A stretch of 64,000 nucleotides of DNA, taken from Ampelocalamus luodianensis (taxonomy: Eukaryota > Streptophyta > Magnoliopsida > Poales > Poaceae). Numbering within the stretch: the stretch's first letter is position 1; the number at the start of each line of letters is the position of its first letter. Below, in pieces: positions 20,898-33,100 of this stretch. The stretch covers positions 25,055,539 to 25,119,538 of the forward strand of contig CM070636.1 of assembly GCA_036346255.1 (NCBI GenBank), given 5' to 3'. The position numbers were made by a program, and so were the translations under genes. Below the pieces are notes generated by a model that saw only the letters and a program-made list of their open reading frames with translations, had not been told where the DNA came from and did no database searches.

Positions 20898-23716
20898 TGT
20901 AATACCTCAAATTTTCAATTGGAGAGAATATTATTCGGGAGGGGGAAACTTATTTGCTTTCGATTGCATCAAAGTTTAGAGATGGAATTTGGTTCAAATT
21001 CTGTTTTCTTAACGCATTTGGACCGTGGGGTTTTGGGCTCTTGGGCAGTAGCCCTAGTGGGCTAAGAGGGGGGAGGAGGCACCCAAGTTGGGCCAGCCCA
21101 AGCCACCTCACCTCCTCTCCCCAAACCCTAACCCTAGCTGCCCCTTAACCCCATTCCTCCCCCTAGCAGCCACTAGCCCCTTGCTGGCTGAACACCCCTC
21201 TCCAAGCAGTAGCCTTTTCCTCCACCTCTTGGCCGAAACCTCCCAGTCCTGCTCTCCCATAGGCGCAGCCCCTCCAGCTCCCTATCTCCTTGGGCGCCTC
21301 CTTCTCCCCTCCCTCAAGCCAAGCTCCACCTTTGCTGCCATCTTGGGAGGTCCAGCAGCTTGGCCGACCACAAGAGGAGGAAAGGAGAAGGGGGAAAGGG
21401 AGAAAGGAGGAGAAGACAGTTCCTTAGCAGGTTTGGTCAGTTTGCTGGAGGTTTTCAAGGGTATTGAGTGATTTCCTCACTGTTTTGTTTGTTTTAGGTT
21501 CATATTTTGGGTTAGATTTGTAGATCGAGTTCCTGCTGTGTTTTGAGCAGTTTCTGTCCAGATCTTGTGCGACTAGTCTCTGGTGTTTAGAATTCGAATC
21601 TGAGGATCTCACCTGCTAGAGTTATGTGGGATTCGTTCTTAGCTTTTGGTAGACTCAAAGATCACTCGATTCCGACTTACGGTTTAAAAGTTATGGTCTT
21701 TTTCGTTGCTGCTGTCCAGGAACCCATCAAAACGTAGCAGAAATATTAACTGTTAGATTTAAAACTGTTAAGGGCTGATTCAGGACTGTCCACCAAAACG
21801 AATATTGTAGCATTTTATCTTAGATTTCGAGATTGGTAAAGAACACCCTTTTTGGATCTATAGAACAAAAGTTACGCATATTTTAATTTGACTGTTCAGA
21901 TTGTTCGTCAGTTTCTGACACTAAATTTGACCTGCGTGCCACTTTTTGTTAAAGGTGAAATCTTAGTATCGCGCCAACTAGACTTTTGTAGCTTAAATTA
22001 TTAGCTTTCCATAATGACAAGAAACTCGGGTTTTGGTTAATCCCATCAAAAATTATGATTGTTTCTTTGCAGCTGTCCCGATCAGTTTTCCGTTTAGCAC
22101 GTTGTCTAGCTCGAGTAGGCCGAGCGTTTAAACTTGGGTTGGGAAAATGCTGTAGAGAGCTGTGAATATTGTCTTGTTAAGCCCGTTGTTTGATGCTTAC
22201 TAACATTCTTGGTTACCAGGTGGTGGTGAACCCAGTGCTAGCTCGTTCCGCCTTTTTGTCTTCAGTCTCACGGTGGAGGCAAGTGCAAGTAGTATTAATG
22301 AGTTTTTATATTTCGTACTTGATGAATGCCATAGTTTAATGATGATATTTTTATGATGATGCTTATGTGATGAATCTTACATGGAAATGTTTATATGACG
22401 ATACATGCTAATGTTTATGTGATGACGCTTACATGGTGGTGTTTACATGAGGATGCTTATATGGTAATGTTTAAATGATGATATTTACATGGTAATGGTT
22501 TCATGAGTGATGGCAATAATGATGGGACAAGGTGAGTAATGAGACTACCTTGTTAATGATAACAATGATGAATCATGATAATAACATTGGACATGTGCAT
22601 TTGCATCATGACATTGGATCCCTGTGCCTTGAGGGCACAGGCCTTGAGTATGTATTGGATCCCCGTCATGCATTGGACGGGCTTTGGTCCCCACACTCGT
22701 GGAGTGCGGGCTTTGGATCCCTGTGCCTGGAGGGCACAGGCCTAGAGTATGTATCGACGGATACACTACTCGGCATTACCGGTAATTGCTAAGAAGTGAA
22801 GAGGTGCATTCATAACATGTTCCTTGCATTTCTGCATAAGAGATGGATTTATGGTATATAGTGATGTTGTTCATGATGTGATTGTTTATTCCCTTCGAAT
22901 GCTTACGATGTTATCATAAGAGATGGATTTGTGACATATAATGATGTTGTTCATGAAGTGATTGTTTACTCCCTTTGACTACTTATGATGCTATGTTTGA
23001 TTTACTATTGCACTTTACTGAGTCGTGGACTCACTCTTGTTGTGTTGTGCTTTCTAGGTACCCATCGAGTCTGCGACATGCATAGGGAAGGGGTAGACAT
23101 GGTGCACTTCACATATATAACCACAACGAATGAATTAGTTCAAATATCTAAAGTTCTCAGCATTTAGGTTTTATTAAGATGCAATTTGTGACCATCCTTC
23201 GTGGTAGGTGATTCTTGTCTGTGAGCGAGGACGATCCATCCAAGTTCTAAATTTTTTGCCATTTAAGTTCATCCGATGGATTAGATGGTTTGGTTTCGAT
23301 TATTTTATCACCCTCGCTGCTGATTGGTTAATGATGCTTTAGATGTAGCTACTTGGTCATTATCTGCTTGAGCTTAGTAGTGTTGGACTGTTTCAACTTA
23401 GCTGTTAAAGAGAAGACTTCTTAAGTTGATTTATGCTCCCTTGATAAGTGATATACTTTTATTGAGAATATATAGACTGTGATAGCGTTGATGTTTAATT
23501 TGGATGATTGAAAATATTGATTGTTGCTAGGTTAGAATGTTAGAACCTTTGTATGATCACCCATAGAAAGGAGATTCTACCGAACTTTAGAGAAATGTCA
23601 ATGTTCTAATTAGTTAAAATATTACTGTTTGAAAAATGGTTGAAATTACTCCGTATTGTTGTTGTACGTTAGTCTTTTAGGTAACATCTTGGCTTCTACA
23701 TAGCTAGGGTGTTACA
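20898..23716 (+). mobile_element. Complete family D LTR (2819 bp)
   Basis: It begins TGTAATACCTCAAATT directly after a polypurine tract and ends GGTGTTACA directly before GT and a primer-binding site (23719). It is therefore at once the 3' LTR of the upstream internal region and the 5' LTR of the downstream one. It carries the exon-like block (22220-22278), hairpin ladder (22621-22740), hairpin (23019-23033) and acceptor (23050-23057). The open frame at 21088-21471 is proline/serine-rich LTR sequence with no recognisable domain. Confidence 0.92.
22621..22740 (+). repeat. Hairpin ladder, D LTR copy 2
   Basis: It repeats the four stems of the first copy; the third stem has one broken pair (GAGTGCGGG). 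Confidence 0.75.
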
Positions 23717-26700
23717 GTTGGTATCAGAGCAGGCTTTAGGTCCGTGGTAGTTGAAACATTAAATTGACATACTATGCACAGTAAGATGGGAATGGGTCAA
23801 GCATTGCATTTACGTTTTCGTTATGCCGCTTTGAGCTTTGCTGTTATGAATTGGTTATGAAGGCATATGATAGGCCTATATGATTATTGTAGTAATGATA
23901 GTAGATGACGAGAGTTTCAGTTCATGGTTGTAGCCCTGGGTTGCCAGGTTGCACCACCGTTTGGGGTTTGAGAATATTAGAGTGATTACCTCGAGTCAAC
24001 TAGTTCCAGGTGTTGAGTATGAGTTTCTTTGGGGAAGATTATTGTCCTCCTTGCGTTTGGAATGTTCAGTTACGGTGGGTGAGTTTTCTTGGGTTATTGG
24101 TTCATTGCAGTTGAGAAGAGTTCATCGGTCTTTATTTGTTTCGTAAAGCAAACCTTTGATCTCCTGAATGACGAGTTGTTTTGCTGCTTATAAGTGTAGT
24201 TGATTTAAAAGATTGATCTTTATTTGGAAGTCCTATCCTTCTTGTTTGGAAACACGACTCGTTTAGTCATTTGGTACTTTGGTTATTGGGAGCTTTATTT
24301 TGCACATTCTTAAGCGTGAGGGAGCTTTGGTTCCAACATATTCTTTTCAGGGTACGTTGAGTTTGAAGTTTAATGCTTCTCTTTTGAGAGAAAGCGTCGA
24401 GTTCTTTTGCATTGTCCTGCCTTGATTAGGACGGAGAAATTGTTGTCTCTCTGACTGATGAGCTATCTTTGCTACTTGTAAACGCTGTTATTGACAAGAT
24501 TGTTCTTTTTCATGAAGGTTCTACCTTTCTTGTTGAAAAAAAATGTAGTCCGGTGATTCGTTTGGTATTTCAGATAATAGAAAATATCTTTTACAAACTT
24601 CATTAAAGGAAGTTTTGATTCTGCTCATTTCTTTTGGAATAGTTGGAGCGTTGGAGTTTAGAACCTTCACTTTGAAAAATGAAAGTGTCAAAACCCTTTG
24701 CAAAGTTTTGTGGTGTTAAGCAAGAAGTTGTAAGTAAAGAAGTTAATTGATAATGAGAAATGGAGTTGGTGTTGAGCAACACCAACAATTTGGGTAGATG
24801 AATTTCGTAAGTGGCCTTTGGTAGCGTGCTTTGTGTTATTGCTACCAAGGTAGTTAGAATCGCGATTCTACTCTTAGAATCTTACGATTCTACGAACCCA
24901 CGACAGCCTGTCGATCCAAATCGCACCGTGAATCGGAATCAGGTAGAATCGTGGTAGAGTCGCGATCCAAATCGTAGAATCGTGTAGAATCGTGTAGAAT
25001 CGCAGAGTAGAGTCGTGGTAGAGTCGTTTGGACAAAAAAATTGTATTTTTTTGCAATTTTTTTTATATTTTTTTAGAGGTCAGGGTTTGCTGATATTTTG
25101 TTTTAGAGCAAAATTTATTGATATTAATTTCTGAGAATGAAACTATAAATATCAGTATGGTAATGCTAGTACAAATATCTATATTATGACATGAACAATG
25201 TTGAGCTTGATAATGATAAGCTATTTTTATTCATGTATGTCTAGCTGCTTTTAAGGATCATTGGTTTACAAAAGTTGTGAACATTTCTCATGTAATTGTA
25301 GTAAACTAGTCATGGTCATTGGTTGTTCTCCTGTAGTTCAGAACTATATCACCTATAATGTCAGTACCATTATGTTTTTCTGTTGTGCGATAAAAAGTGC
25401 TTTGTCCCTTTTTGGATTATAAGTAAGTGGTAAACCATATAAGAATCATACAAACTTATAGTATAGGTATTAAATATGTGTATTTTTACAATTCCGTAGA
25501 ATCGCCGATTCTACGATTCGATACTACGATTCGATCCTACCGGAGGCAAATCGATCCAACTTAGGATCTCGACTCTGACTACCTTGATTGCTACTACATA
25601 GCATGATCTTGTCAAAGTAAATTGTTTCAACCTTGCGGCTTGTGTTTCTTTTGGAAAGTTTTAGGATGGGTATTAAAGTTTGATGATTCTTGGTACTAAT
25701 GTATGATATCGATGTTACTAAATTGTCAGAATGTGAGACTGATGTTAATTCTCGTAGTAAATTAATCACATATGGTGATATTGCTTAAATGAGACTATTT
25801 CAAGCTTTGCTTTCATGATCTTTTGGGAGCTCATGAATTTTATGTGGTAGCTGAAATTATTTTAAATAAAGTGATGTATTGCAATGTCCTATTGCTTCTT
25901 AAGAGATTCGTGTGATTTAATCTTAAAGGCTCTTTTATCCGAGTTGGCGATGTGAGGTTGCAATCAAAGGAAATTATTCTGTTGATTCCTTTAAGAGGAG
26001 AATAATTTGCTTGCTTTTCGTGAAATTCCGTAGATGAAAATGTTTCGAGTCTTGTGGCGGAGATCATTTGGATCTCATGTTTCATGAGTAGTTGAACTGT
26101 TCCGAGCAATTACAACGTGTTGAAAGATTTTATTGATTCTTAATTAGTTCTTGTGGTTTGCAGTAAAGAACTTATCTTGTTTGTGGTGGTAAAGTGTCGT
26201 TATAGTCAAAGGGTTAATTTTGGTGTTAAATGAAAGAGTGCAGTAGGAGTATTTGTGAATTTGAGGCAAGTTTTGTAACTTGTGGTAATTTGAATCGTGC
26301 CTAAACTTTCTGCTCTTTCCGCACAACAGTTGTCGAGTTTTAATCGCAATGTTATTTTCTTATTGGTTGTTTTTGCTATTCCTTTTTGAGGGATGTGCGC
26401 CCTCAACTGTGAACTCAACTTTCGTTTTCCAAGATCATCGTTATTAGATTATTTCTTTTGGTTTTGTGCACGCTGTGAGGAGCAACGTTTTCCTGTATGG
26501 CGAAACGTGTCCTTGTTCGGCTCTTTCTTTTGAGAAAGGATCAACCTTTTTGTGTTGCAAAGTTTTATAAAGCGTAAATTGGCAATTGTTTGGTGGTGGT
26601 TAAGTATTGTTAGTGGTGAGATTTTGCTATCATGCTATTGAAGGAATGGTAGAAGATGAATTGTTTTGACCTGTACCTCTTGGAGGAAATTTGATTCAAA

Positions 26701-27143
26701 TGGAATGTATGGTTTTGAAGCAAAACTGAATGGTGTTGCGACTAAGTAGGACCTATGGTATGGTGTAATTCCAGAACCTTAGTTCATATTGAAATGTTGG
26801 GGATTATCGAAGGTATAGAAACCTTGATCAATTTTTATAGAGTAACGCAATTGGATAGTATTGTGAGATGGTGTGGGTGAATTCTGATGATGCCAATGAG
26901 TGTGTATGTTAGAATGGTGGGGTTATTAGAGATTTAATCTGATGATTTCTCTCTCTATTAAGAGAAGTTTGTTGTAGAGGTCTTGGAAGTTAAGTTTTGG
27001 GCTTTGCATTTTTATGCCAGACCTCTGGTCACCCAATGATTGTGTGTAGGGAAATATAGAATATGGCGTTTCCTGAGCAGTGGAATAATCATTGATAGAA
27101 CCCTTCTGATGTACTACATGAGTATGTGTACTCAGGATTCTGA
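23717..27143 (+). mobile_element. Family D internal region, copy 2, truncated
   Basis: It starts with GT and the primer-binding site TGGTATCAGAGC (23719-23730) and is nearly identical to 17042-19730, apart from the 741-bp insertion at 24846-25586. It stops at 27143 in the middle of the internal region, where it joins family E LTR sequence with only a few bases of microhomology (TTAT). The last 1.2 kb, including the chromodomain tail and polypurine tract, is therefore missing. It contains no gene. Confidence 0.88.
24846..25586. mobile_element. hAT-like non-autonomous DNA transposon (741 bp)
   Basis: The ends are inverted: CAAGGTAGTTAGAATCG at the left, and CAAGGTAGTCAGAGTCG on the reverse strand at the right. 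An 8-bp duplication ATTGCTAC flanks it (24838-24845 and 25587-25594). The unoccupied site is present once in D copy 1 (18164-18171), which proves a precise insertion. Both subterminal regions are full of GATTCTAC- and TAGAATCG-type motifs, and the centre is AT-rich with no transposase frame. Duplication length and subterminal repeats fit the hAT superfamily. Confidence 0.92.
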
Positions 27144-27260
27144 GTTGTTATAATAAATTACAGCAAGCGTGTCACAATAAAACCCGTCCACGGGTCACAA
27201 TAATATAAGCATAACGATATGACAACCAAAGATAATTTACTCCTAGACGCATAGCAAGGT
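27144..27260 (-). mobile_element. Family E 3' LTR, short terminal piece
   Basis: It matches 51941-52052 of the complete E LTR. It lacks the outermost 72 bases of the LTR, lost at the junction with D. It ends with AAGGT (27256-27260), the presumed target duplication of F. Confidence 0.85.
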
Positions 27261-28262
27261 TGATGGAGACGGGGTGTCCGATCTTTCGATGAGATTGATA
27301 ACTATCGATTTTGGGTGGAGGTGACTCTCGCGATCCTACTACAACCGTATGACGACGCTTGCACCTTAGCAATCGTTGAACCAACTCCGAGACGTTATTG
27401 ACCGTGCTGGAAGCACGATTAACCTGAACACGAGGTTCAATTCATGCGAGCTATCGAAGAACTAGCAAGAATAAGATGTATGCAATCTGATATTGCGAAT
27501 AAGATTGTAGTATAGATGGTATTGAAAACAAAAGTGGGATCCCGAAGGCTGTCTTGAGAGGTGGTCGTCCGACACCACTGAAGAACAGAAGTTTGCACAA
27601 TCGTTAAACCTAAATTCAACGAAATTCGAGTTTTAGCCAGGGGGACGGCAGCTCCTATATGGGAAGACGACCAGGGGTGGTATCCAGTGAAGTGGACACA
27701 CGCCCCTAGGGTTACAAGGCCCATGGGCCCAAGAGGAGGTGGCGCAGCACCCTTTTTGACTCGGTAAAAAAAATAGACGTGGATTGTTTTGTTTATTGTG
27801 GCTAGCTTAGTGGGAATTTGAAGCTAAGGTTGGATCCATTGGAAAGTAGACTTTATAAGCTTTCAATGAAGTCCAAGAACGTCCCAAACGAAGTCCGTAT
27901 GAATAAGTTACGGCCGTTTGAACTTAGTGCTGTCACAACAGTCCGAACTCGAATTCAGAACGAGCCCAACTCGAACTCTTGCTTGGCTCGGACCCAAAGT
28001 GACGTGATGTCCTCCATTATGCCTCCTATGCTTGTCCATGACTCCACATACCTCTCCTTGGTCCTTTCCCATGTTTCTAAGCACAATTAAATCACTTGCA
28101 TTAGGTAGCGATCTATTCTCAGTAATATATAACCCTATGAACTAATTCACCTGTTGATTAAGTTGGCGAGCACGAGCTCGAGTAATTGGTCCTTGTAACA
28201 TTGGTTGTGGATCAGCTGTGTGTGTAGGCGCGGTTGTATCCAAGTTAGGGATGTCCTCATCA
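27261..28262 (-). mobile_element. Family F 3' LTR (1002 bp)
   Basis: On the minus strand it begins TGATGAGGACATCCC at 28262, directly after the polypurine tract, and ends CCGTCTCCATCA at 27261. It contains about 110 bases (around 27650-27775) absent from the plus-strand solo copy at 2507. The F polyprotein frame runs into it as far as 28142. Confidence 0.92.
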
Positions 28263-28789
28263 TCCTCCCCTTCGTGCATTTGAGTCGTCCTCGACTCAAG
28301 CTCATCCTCTTCTCCCAAGTATGGCTTCAAATCTGCAATGTTAAATGTGGGACTAACCCCAAAATCTACAGGCACGTCAAGTTTGTATGCATTATCATTA
28401 ATATTTTCTAACACTTTGAAAGGACCATCAGCTCGAGGCATCAATTTTGACTTTCTCAATTCAGGGAACCTATCTTTTCTCAAGTGCAACCAAACAAGAT
28501 CTCCTGGTTCAAAAGTTAAATGTTTTCTCCCCTGACTACTAGCAAGTTTATATTTAGCATTCATGCGCTCTATATTCTCCTTAGTTGTTTCATGCATTTT
28601 TAAAATCAATTCAGCACGTTGTTTAGCATCAAAGTTCAATTTATCCGAAGATGGAATATGCATTAAATCAATAGGAGCACGAGGCACAAAACCATAAACA
28701 ACTTCAAAATGGCACATCTTTGTAGTAGAATGTAATGAACGATTATAAGCAAACTCAATACGAGGCAAGCATTCTTCCCACAATTTTAA
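28142..28789 (-). pseudogene. F polyprotein C-terminus (integrase end, into LTR)
   Basis: The minus-strand frame holds LWEECLPRIEFAYNRS (end of the integrase core), then the DLVWLHLRKDRFP and GPFKVLE motifs of the integrase C-terminal domain, then an acidic stretch, then GPITRARARQLNQQVN at the stop. The last 40 or so codons lie inside the 3' LTR (the LTR starts at the codons for DEDIP). The upstream part of the integrase continues at 37982 beyond element G, which was inserted at 28790. An open frame crossing into the LTR is known for centromeric CRM-type gypsy elements, but I cannot assign F to that clade from this alone. Confidence 0.9.
28263..28273 (-). other. Polypurine tract of F
   Basis: On the minus strand GAAGGGGAGGA directly precedes the LTR start TGATGAGG. 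It overlaps the coding frame. Confidence 0.8.
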
Positions 28790-29447
28790 TGTAACACCCC
28801 AACTCAGCACGAGCCTAGAATGCTACTATCCTAAGCTAAACTACAAAATTTTCGACAGAACCTCTTTGGTATACGAAGATACCGGAGGTTCTTCACAAGA
28901 ATTCATAAAACAATAATAAAATCAGTTATAAGACTTATTCATAAATCCTAATTAACCAATTAAGGTAACACCTTGGCTATTCAGAAGCCAAGATGCTAAC
29001 TACCAACTTAACATAAACCATACAACATAAATTTTCTCAACAACATCAATCAATCCTCAAAGATCATAAAAAAAAATACCATCCATGACTAGATTTATTT
29101 ATTACAATCTGAAAGTTAACATAATAGAGTCTTTAATCATTCTTGCAATGGAACTAAGGTGAAGTGCATTATTCGAGTAGTGCATGTCTACTCCCTCCCA
29201 AGAGAACCTCATCAACGATCACCTAGAAATAGATAAACAAAGCAAGGGTGAGTCCATGACTCAGCAAGTACAATGATTAATAAAACATTTATCAATAAGA
29301 ATAAGACCTACTCGGCATCAACATTGATCATAACACAAATGAGTACTTATGAAGACATGAAATGAATGCTTAAAATCAAGGGAATGGATGCACACACACA
29401 TATACTGCAGTATAGCGGTGAAACACCACCGTCGGTGTTCACTCAAG

Positions 29448-29570
29448 CCCGCATCTTAACAAAAATGCGGGGATCCACTTCCCATATGAAGAACGTTTCA
29501 TACGGGTGTCCAACATTGCCCATTTTGGAATTAATGGGTCTTACTCAACCATCCTGGAATTGATGGTCTT
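29448..29570 (-). repeat. Hairpin ladder, G 3' LTR
   Basis: Stems include CCCGCAT/ATGCGGG (left arm 29448-29454), CCCATATGAA/TTCATACGGG (29481-29506, one mismatched pair), CCCATT/AATGGG and CCATC/GATGG. The equivalent in the 5' LTR begins at 36416. Confidence 0.75.
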
Positions 29571-29770
29571 CCTCATCCACTCCGTGTGACGGCAAATGAT
29601 AATGAATGCATGAAACAACTTATTGAATAAAACATTATCATCATTTCTATTCATGAATTCAACACAGAGACAAAACATGGATATTTCACTTCATACTACA
29701 CAAAAGTTATCACAGCACGCTCATATCAATAACCACAATGCACAAACATTTAGATTAACAAAGTACTTGC

Positions 29771-29831
29771 CTTCGCGTTGAGGCGCGTTAGTGCTGCAGC
29801 GATGGCGTTCCTAAACTCGAAGCTCCGCCGC
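29771..29831 (-). other. Exon-like block with GC donor, G 3' LTR
   Basis: On the minus strand GGTTAG precedes the 61-base block and GCAAGTACTT follows it. The position matches the blocks in E, K, H and J. Confidence 0.45.
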
Positions 29832-31043
29832 CTAACCAATGAAATAAATTCAATAAGAACACCAAAATACCCATTTCTACTAATCGACGTTATACACTGC
29901 TTCCCTGATGACTCTAGTCATTAATACAAAGCTTAAACTGAAATCAATGTTTTCAGCTATAAAACTGTCCCTGGACAGCAACACGACAATTAACGTATCT
30001 CAGTGTCAGGAAGTCAAAAAGTGGTAAACCCAATTTCTGTAGCTTCTTAACTGACTAATCTACAATACTCTAGTTGACGTGATAAACCAATTTGGCCAAT
30101 TTAATAGGTTAATAAATGTTTGAACTTTCGGTACAGAATCTGTCCACAGAACGAACAGCAAAATTAAAAAGATCATAACTTTTATTAGGTAACTCCAAAT
30201 TGAACGTTCTTTACCAATCTGAAAAGGTCATCGAATCCTCTACAATAACCTAGTGGGGTGAACTTTCAGTTTCAACCAATTTCCCTTTCATAATTTAGGA
30301 AATAACCAGACAGTTTATTCTCATCAGGTTTCTGGCAGTAGGTACTAAAATGTCCATAACTTTTGACTCAGACCTCGGAATCAAGTAAACTTGGTGGCCA
30401 CTGAAACTTAAGAACGAGGCCTAGATATCTCTAGGAGACGAAACCTTCAGATTCTTCCTAAAAACAACCGAAACAACCCCTCCAACATACTGGACAGAAC
30501 TGAACGAAACGCGGACAGACTTGAATTTAACAAAACTACTCGCTCACTTAACGAATGACTTCTAGAAATCCCAAGAACACATCGTTACCCTTGACGACGT
30601 GGGAGATAATGCTGAGCGAGCCTAAAAGAAGAAGTTGGTGGTGATTTCCTCTTCTTGTTCCACAGCCCAGGATCGTCGTCCCCGATCCTTGCGAAGACCG
30701 GCAATGGAGGGAGACCAACACCGCAGCGGGGAAGACGTCTTGAGGGCAGCACCACTTGAGAACACCAGGGAGGAGGGAGGCAGGCGCACGGAAGGGGAGG
30801 CCAAAGGGGGCGGCCAAGGGGAGAGGCGGCCAAAAGAGGAGAGGGGCTAGGGTTTGGCAAAGGGAAGAAAAGGGTGGTGTCCCCCTTGGCGGCCACTAGG
30901 AGTCCAAATGGGCCTCTAGCCCAGGCCCAGGTTGGTCGAAAATAGCAGAAAACCCCTCCTTTCCAGAGACAATTCACTAATCCAATTGTTTCCTCTCCCT
31001 AAAGATCAATTTTCATTCTCAAAGTTTAATCCGGAGTATTACA

Positions 31044-31055
31044 CTCTACCCTCTT
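31044..31055 (-). other. Polypurine tract of G
   Basis: On the minus strand AAGAGGGTAGAG directly precedes the LTR start. It is preceded by AGATTCGGTCGAATC, an inverted motif shared in variant form with D, E and H. Confidence 0.85.
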
Positions 31056-31114
31056 ATGATTCGACCGAATCTAAACGTCATCCTACAAAGAAGATAACTG
31101 GAATTGAACTTAGG

Positions 31115-32330
31115 AATTAAGGATACACACTTGTCGAAACAAGTCTGGATACTGATCGCGTATGCGAGATTCCAGTTCCCAAGTGGCTTCTCTCTCAGTC
31201 TGATAGGACCAAAGTACCTTGACAAACTTCAGGGTTTTATTTCTGAGAACCCGCTCGACTCCTCTAGAATCTTCTGCGGTCGTGACTCAAAAGTAAGGTC
31301 CGCTCAATGTTCAAAGGCTCTAAGGGAATTGCATGCTCGGGGTCTCTTAAGAACTTTCTCAAGATAGACACATGAAACACATTATGAACTCCACGCATGG
31401 ACTCTGGAAGATCCAAGCGATAAGCCAATTTCCCAATTCGTGCCACGATTGGGAATGGTCCAATGTACCTCGGACTAAGCTTTCCTTTGGTACCAAACCG
31501 CACGACACCTCTGGTAGGCGATACCCTCAGAAGAACCTCGTTTCCCACTTCGAATTCCAACTCTCGCCTTCTCACATCTGCATAACTCTTACGCAGGCTC
31601 ACGAGCACCTAGCGATTCTTCACGATCTCTGCTACTCTAGCCACAGCTTCTTGAACCAGTCGGGACCCAAAACAGCCCGCTCTCCAGCGCATCCCAACAC
31701 AATGGAGATCTGCATCTCCGCCCATAGAGAACCTCAAATGGTGCAGCTCGAATACTGGCGTGATAGCTATTGTTATAGGCGAACTCTGCCAAAGCCAGGT
31801 GATCTTCCCAACCACCCTTCCAGGATAAAACACAACACCTGAGCATATCTTCTAAGGTTTGGATTGTACGCTCAGGTGACCATCCATGCGTGGGTGGAAT
31901 GCAGTACTAAGACGGAGTTGCGTGCCCAAAGCACTTTGCAAGCTCTCCCAAAACTTGGAAACAAATTTGGCATCTCGGTCGGAAACAATAGTCTTTGGCA
32001 CCCCGTGCAACCGTACTATCTCTCGTACATAGAGTGGAGCCAAATCGCTCGCGAGTTGGTTGTTCGAATAGGAATAAAATGTGCGGACTTCTTGAACCGG
32101 TCCACTATCACCCAAATAGCATCCTTCCTCGCCGAGTGCGAGGTGATCCAACTACAAAATCCATGGAGATGTCATCCCATGGCCACACCGAACCTCTAAA
32201 GGTTGCAACAATCCTGCCATCGCTTATGTTCAGCCTTAACTGTGGGCATTCCACACGAGGTCACATCTGCGCAATATCGACTTTCATTCTCTTCCACGAA
32301 ACTCTTCTTCAAATCTTTGTACATTTTGGT
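31115..32330 (-). pseudogene. Element G integrase and chromodomain
   Basis: The minus strand carries, in order and in several frames, the zinc-domain end (VKAEHKRWQ), WDDISMDF-type sequence with the first catalytic Asp (frame-shifted), VSDRDAKFVSKFWE with the second Asp and HPRMDG, then FAYNNSYH (31846-31637). The GPY/F region follows (LSPRYIGPFPIVARIGKLAY and VHNVFHVSILRKF, 31608-31264), and last a chromodomain (RNKTLKFVKVLWS and EREATWELESRIRDQYP, 31250-31130). At least four frameshifts or stops interrupt it. The domain order integrase-GPY/F-chromodomain identifies a chromovirus, most like the Tekay/Del group. Confidence 0.88.
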
Positions 32331-33100
32331 CTCACTGGATGTCTTGTATCTGATGTCTGGTGTGCTTCCTTTAGAATCTCATCTTTAACTTTGTGCCCCA
32401 TGGCACACAAAGGCGACCTTTAAATCATAAAGCACCGAATCATCTATACCAAAATGGCCTTGCTTGCCTTCATCTAGGCGCTTCCTCACAGCTGGAGCAT
32501 CCGATCATCTTTGTTGTGCTTCCGTACTCGTTACGGAATGGTCGACTCAAGAAGCAAGCGGGTCTCGGTCTCGACGGTACCCGCAAAGCAAAAGATATAT
32601 CCATACGCTCAAAATCAATGACAAGACAATCGAGGGTAGGAGGGTGCGCCTTACGACTTAGAGCATCACAACATTCGCCTCCACGGGTGATCTGAATAGT
32701 GAGATCATAGTCTTTTATCAACTCTAACCACCTTCTCTGTCTCGATTCAAATATTTTTGGGTAAAGATGTATTTCAAACTCTTGTGATCGGTGAAAATGT
32801 CACAAGACTCGTAGAGGCGCCGGATCTTTAAAGCAAGTACTACTGCGCAAGCTCTAGGTCATGAGTAGGATAGCTCTGTTCATGTTTCTTCAAGCGCTGA
32901 TGCATAGGCAATCACCTTGCCATCTGCATAAGTACACAACCAAGCCCAACTCTAGATGCATCGAATAAATAGTGAACCGCTTCCCTGGTTCGGGAAGAGT
33001 GAAGTGGGCGGTCACCAATCTATCCTTCAAAGTCTGAAACTTGTTCACACGCGTCGGTCCACAAACTTGACCCCTTTCTGTGTCAATCGTGACATTGGTC
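32331..33100 (-). pseudogene. Element G RNase H region
   Basis: Weak, frame-shifted remnants are visible. The end of RNase H (LIKDYDLTIQITRGG, then DALSRKA) lies at 32721-32640 on the minus strand, and a link to the integrase zinc region lies at 32460-32340. The region between 32740 and 33100 can be followed only by position between reverse transcriptase and integrase. It is non-functional. Confidence 0.7.

Larger units (their letters stand above)
28790..31043 (-). mobile_element. Element G 3' LTR (2254 bp)
   Basis: It begins (minus strand) TGTAATACTCCGG at 31043, after a polypurine tract, and ends GGGGTGTTACA at 28790. Together with the 5' LTR at 35772-37976 it bounds a gypsy element inserted in F, with a perfect 5-bp duplication TTTAA (28785-28789 and 37977-37981). 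It contains the GC-donor block (29771-29831), hairpin ladder (29448-29570) and TGAGTC/GACTCA hairpin (29249-29263). The 30585-30977 frame is GC-rich LTR sequence without a recognisable domain. Confidence 0.93.

Noticed and set aside
24846..25586. Satellite or simple-sequence array because of repeated GATTCTAC motifs
   Set aside because: Inverted ends, an 8-bp duplication and an empty site show a single DNA transposon.
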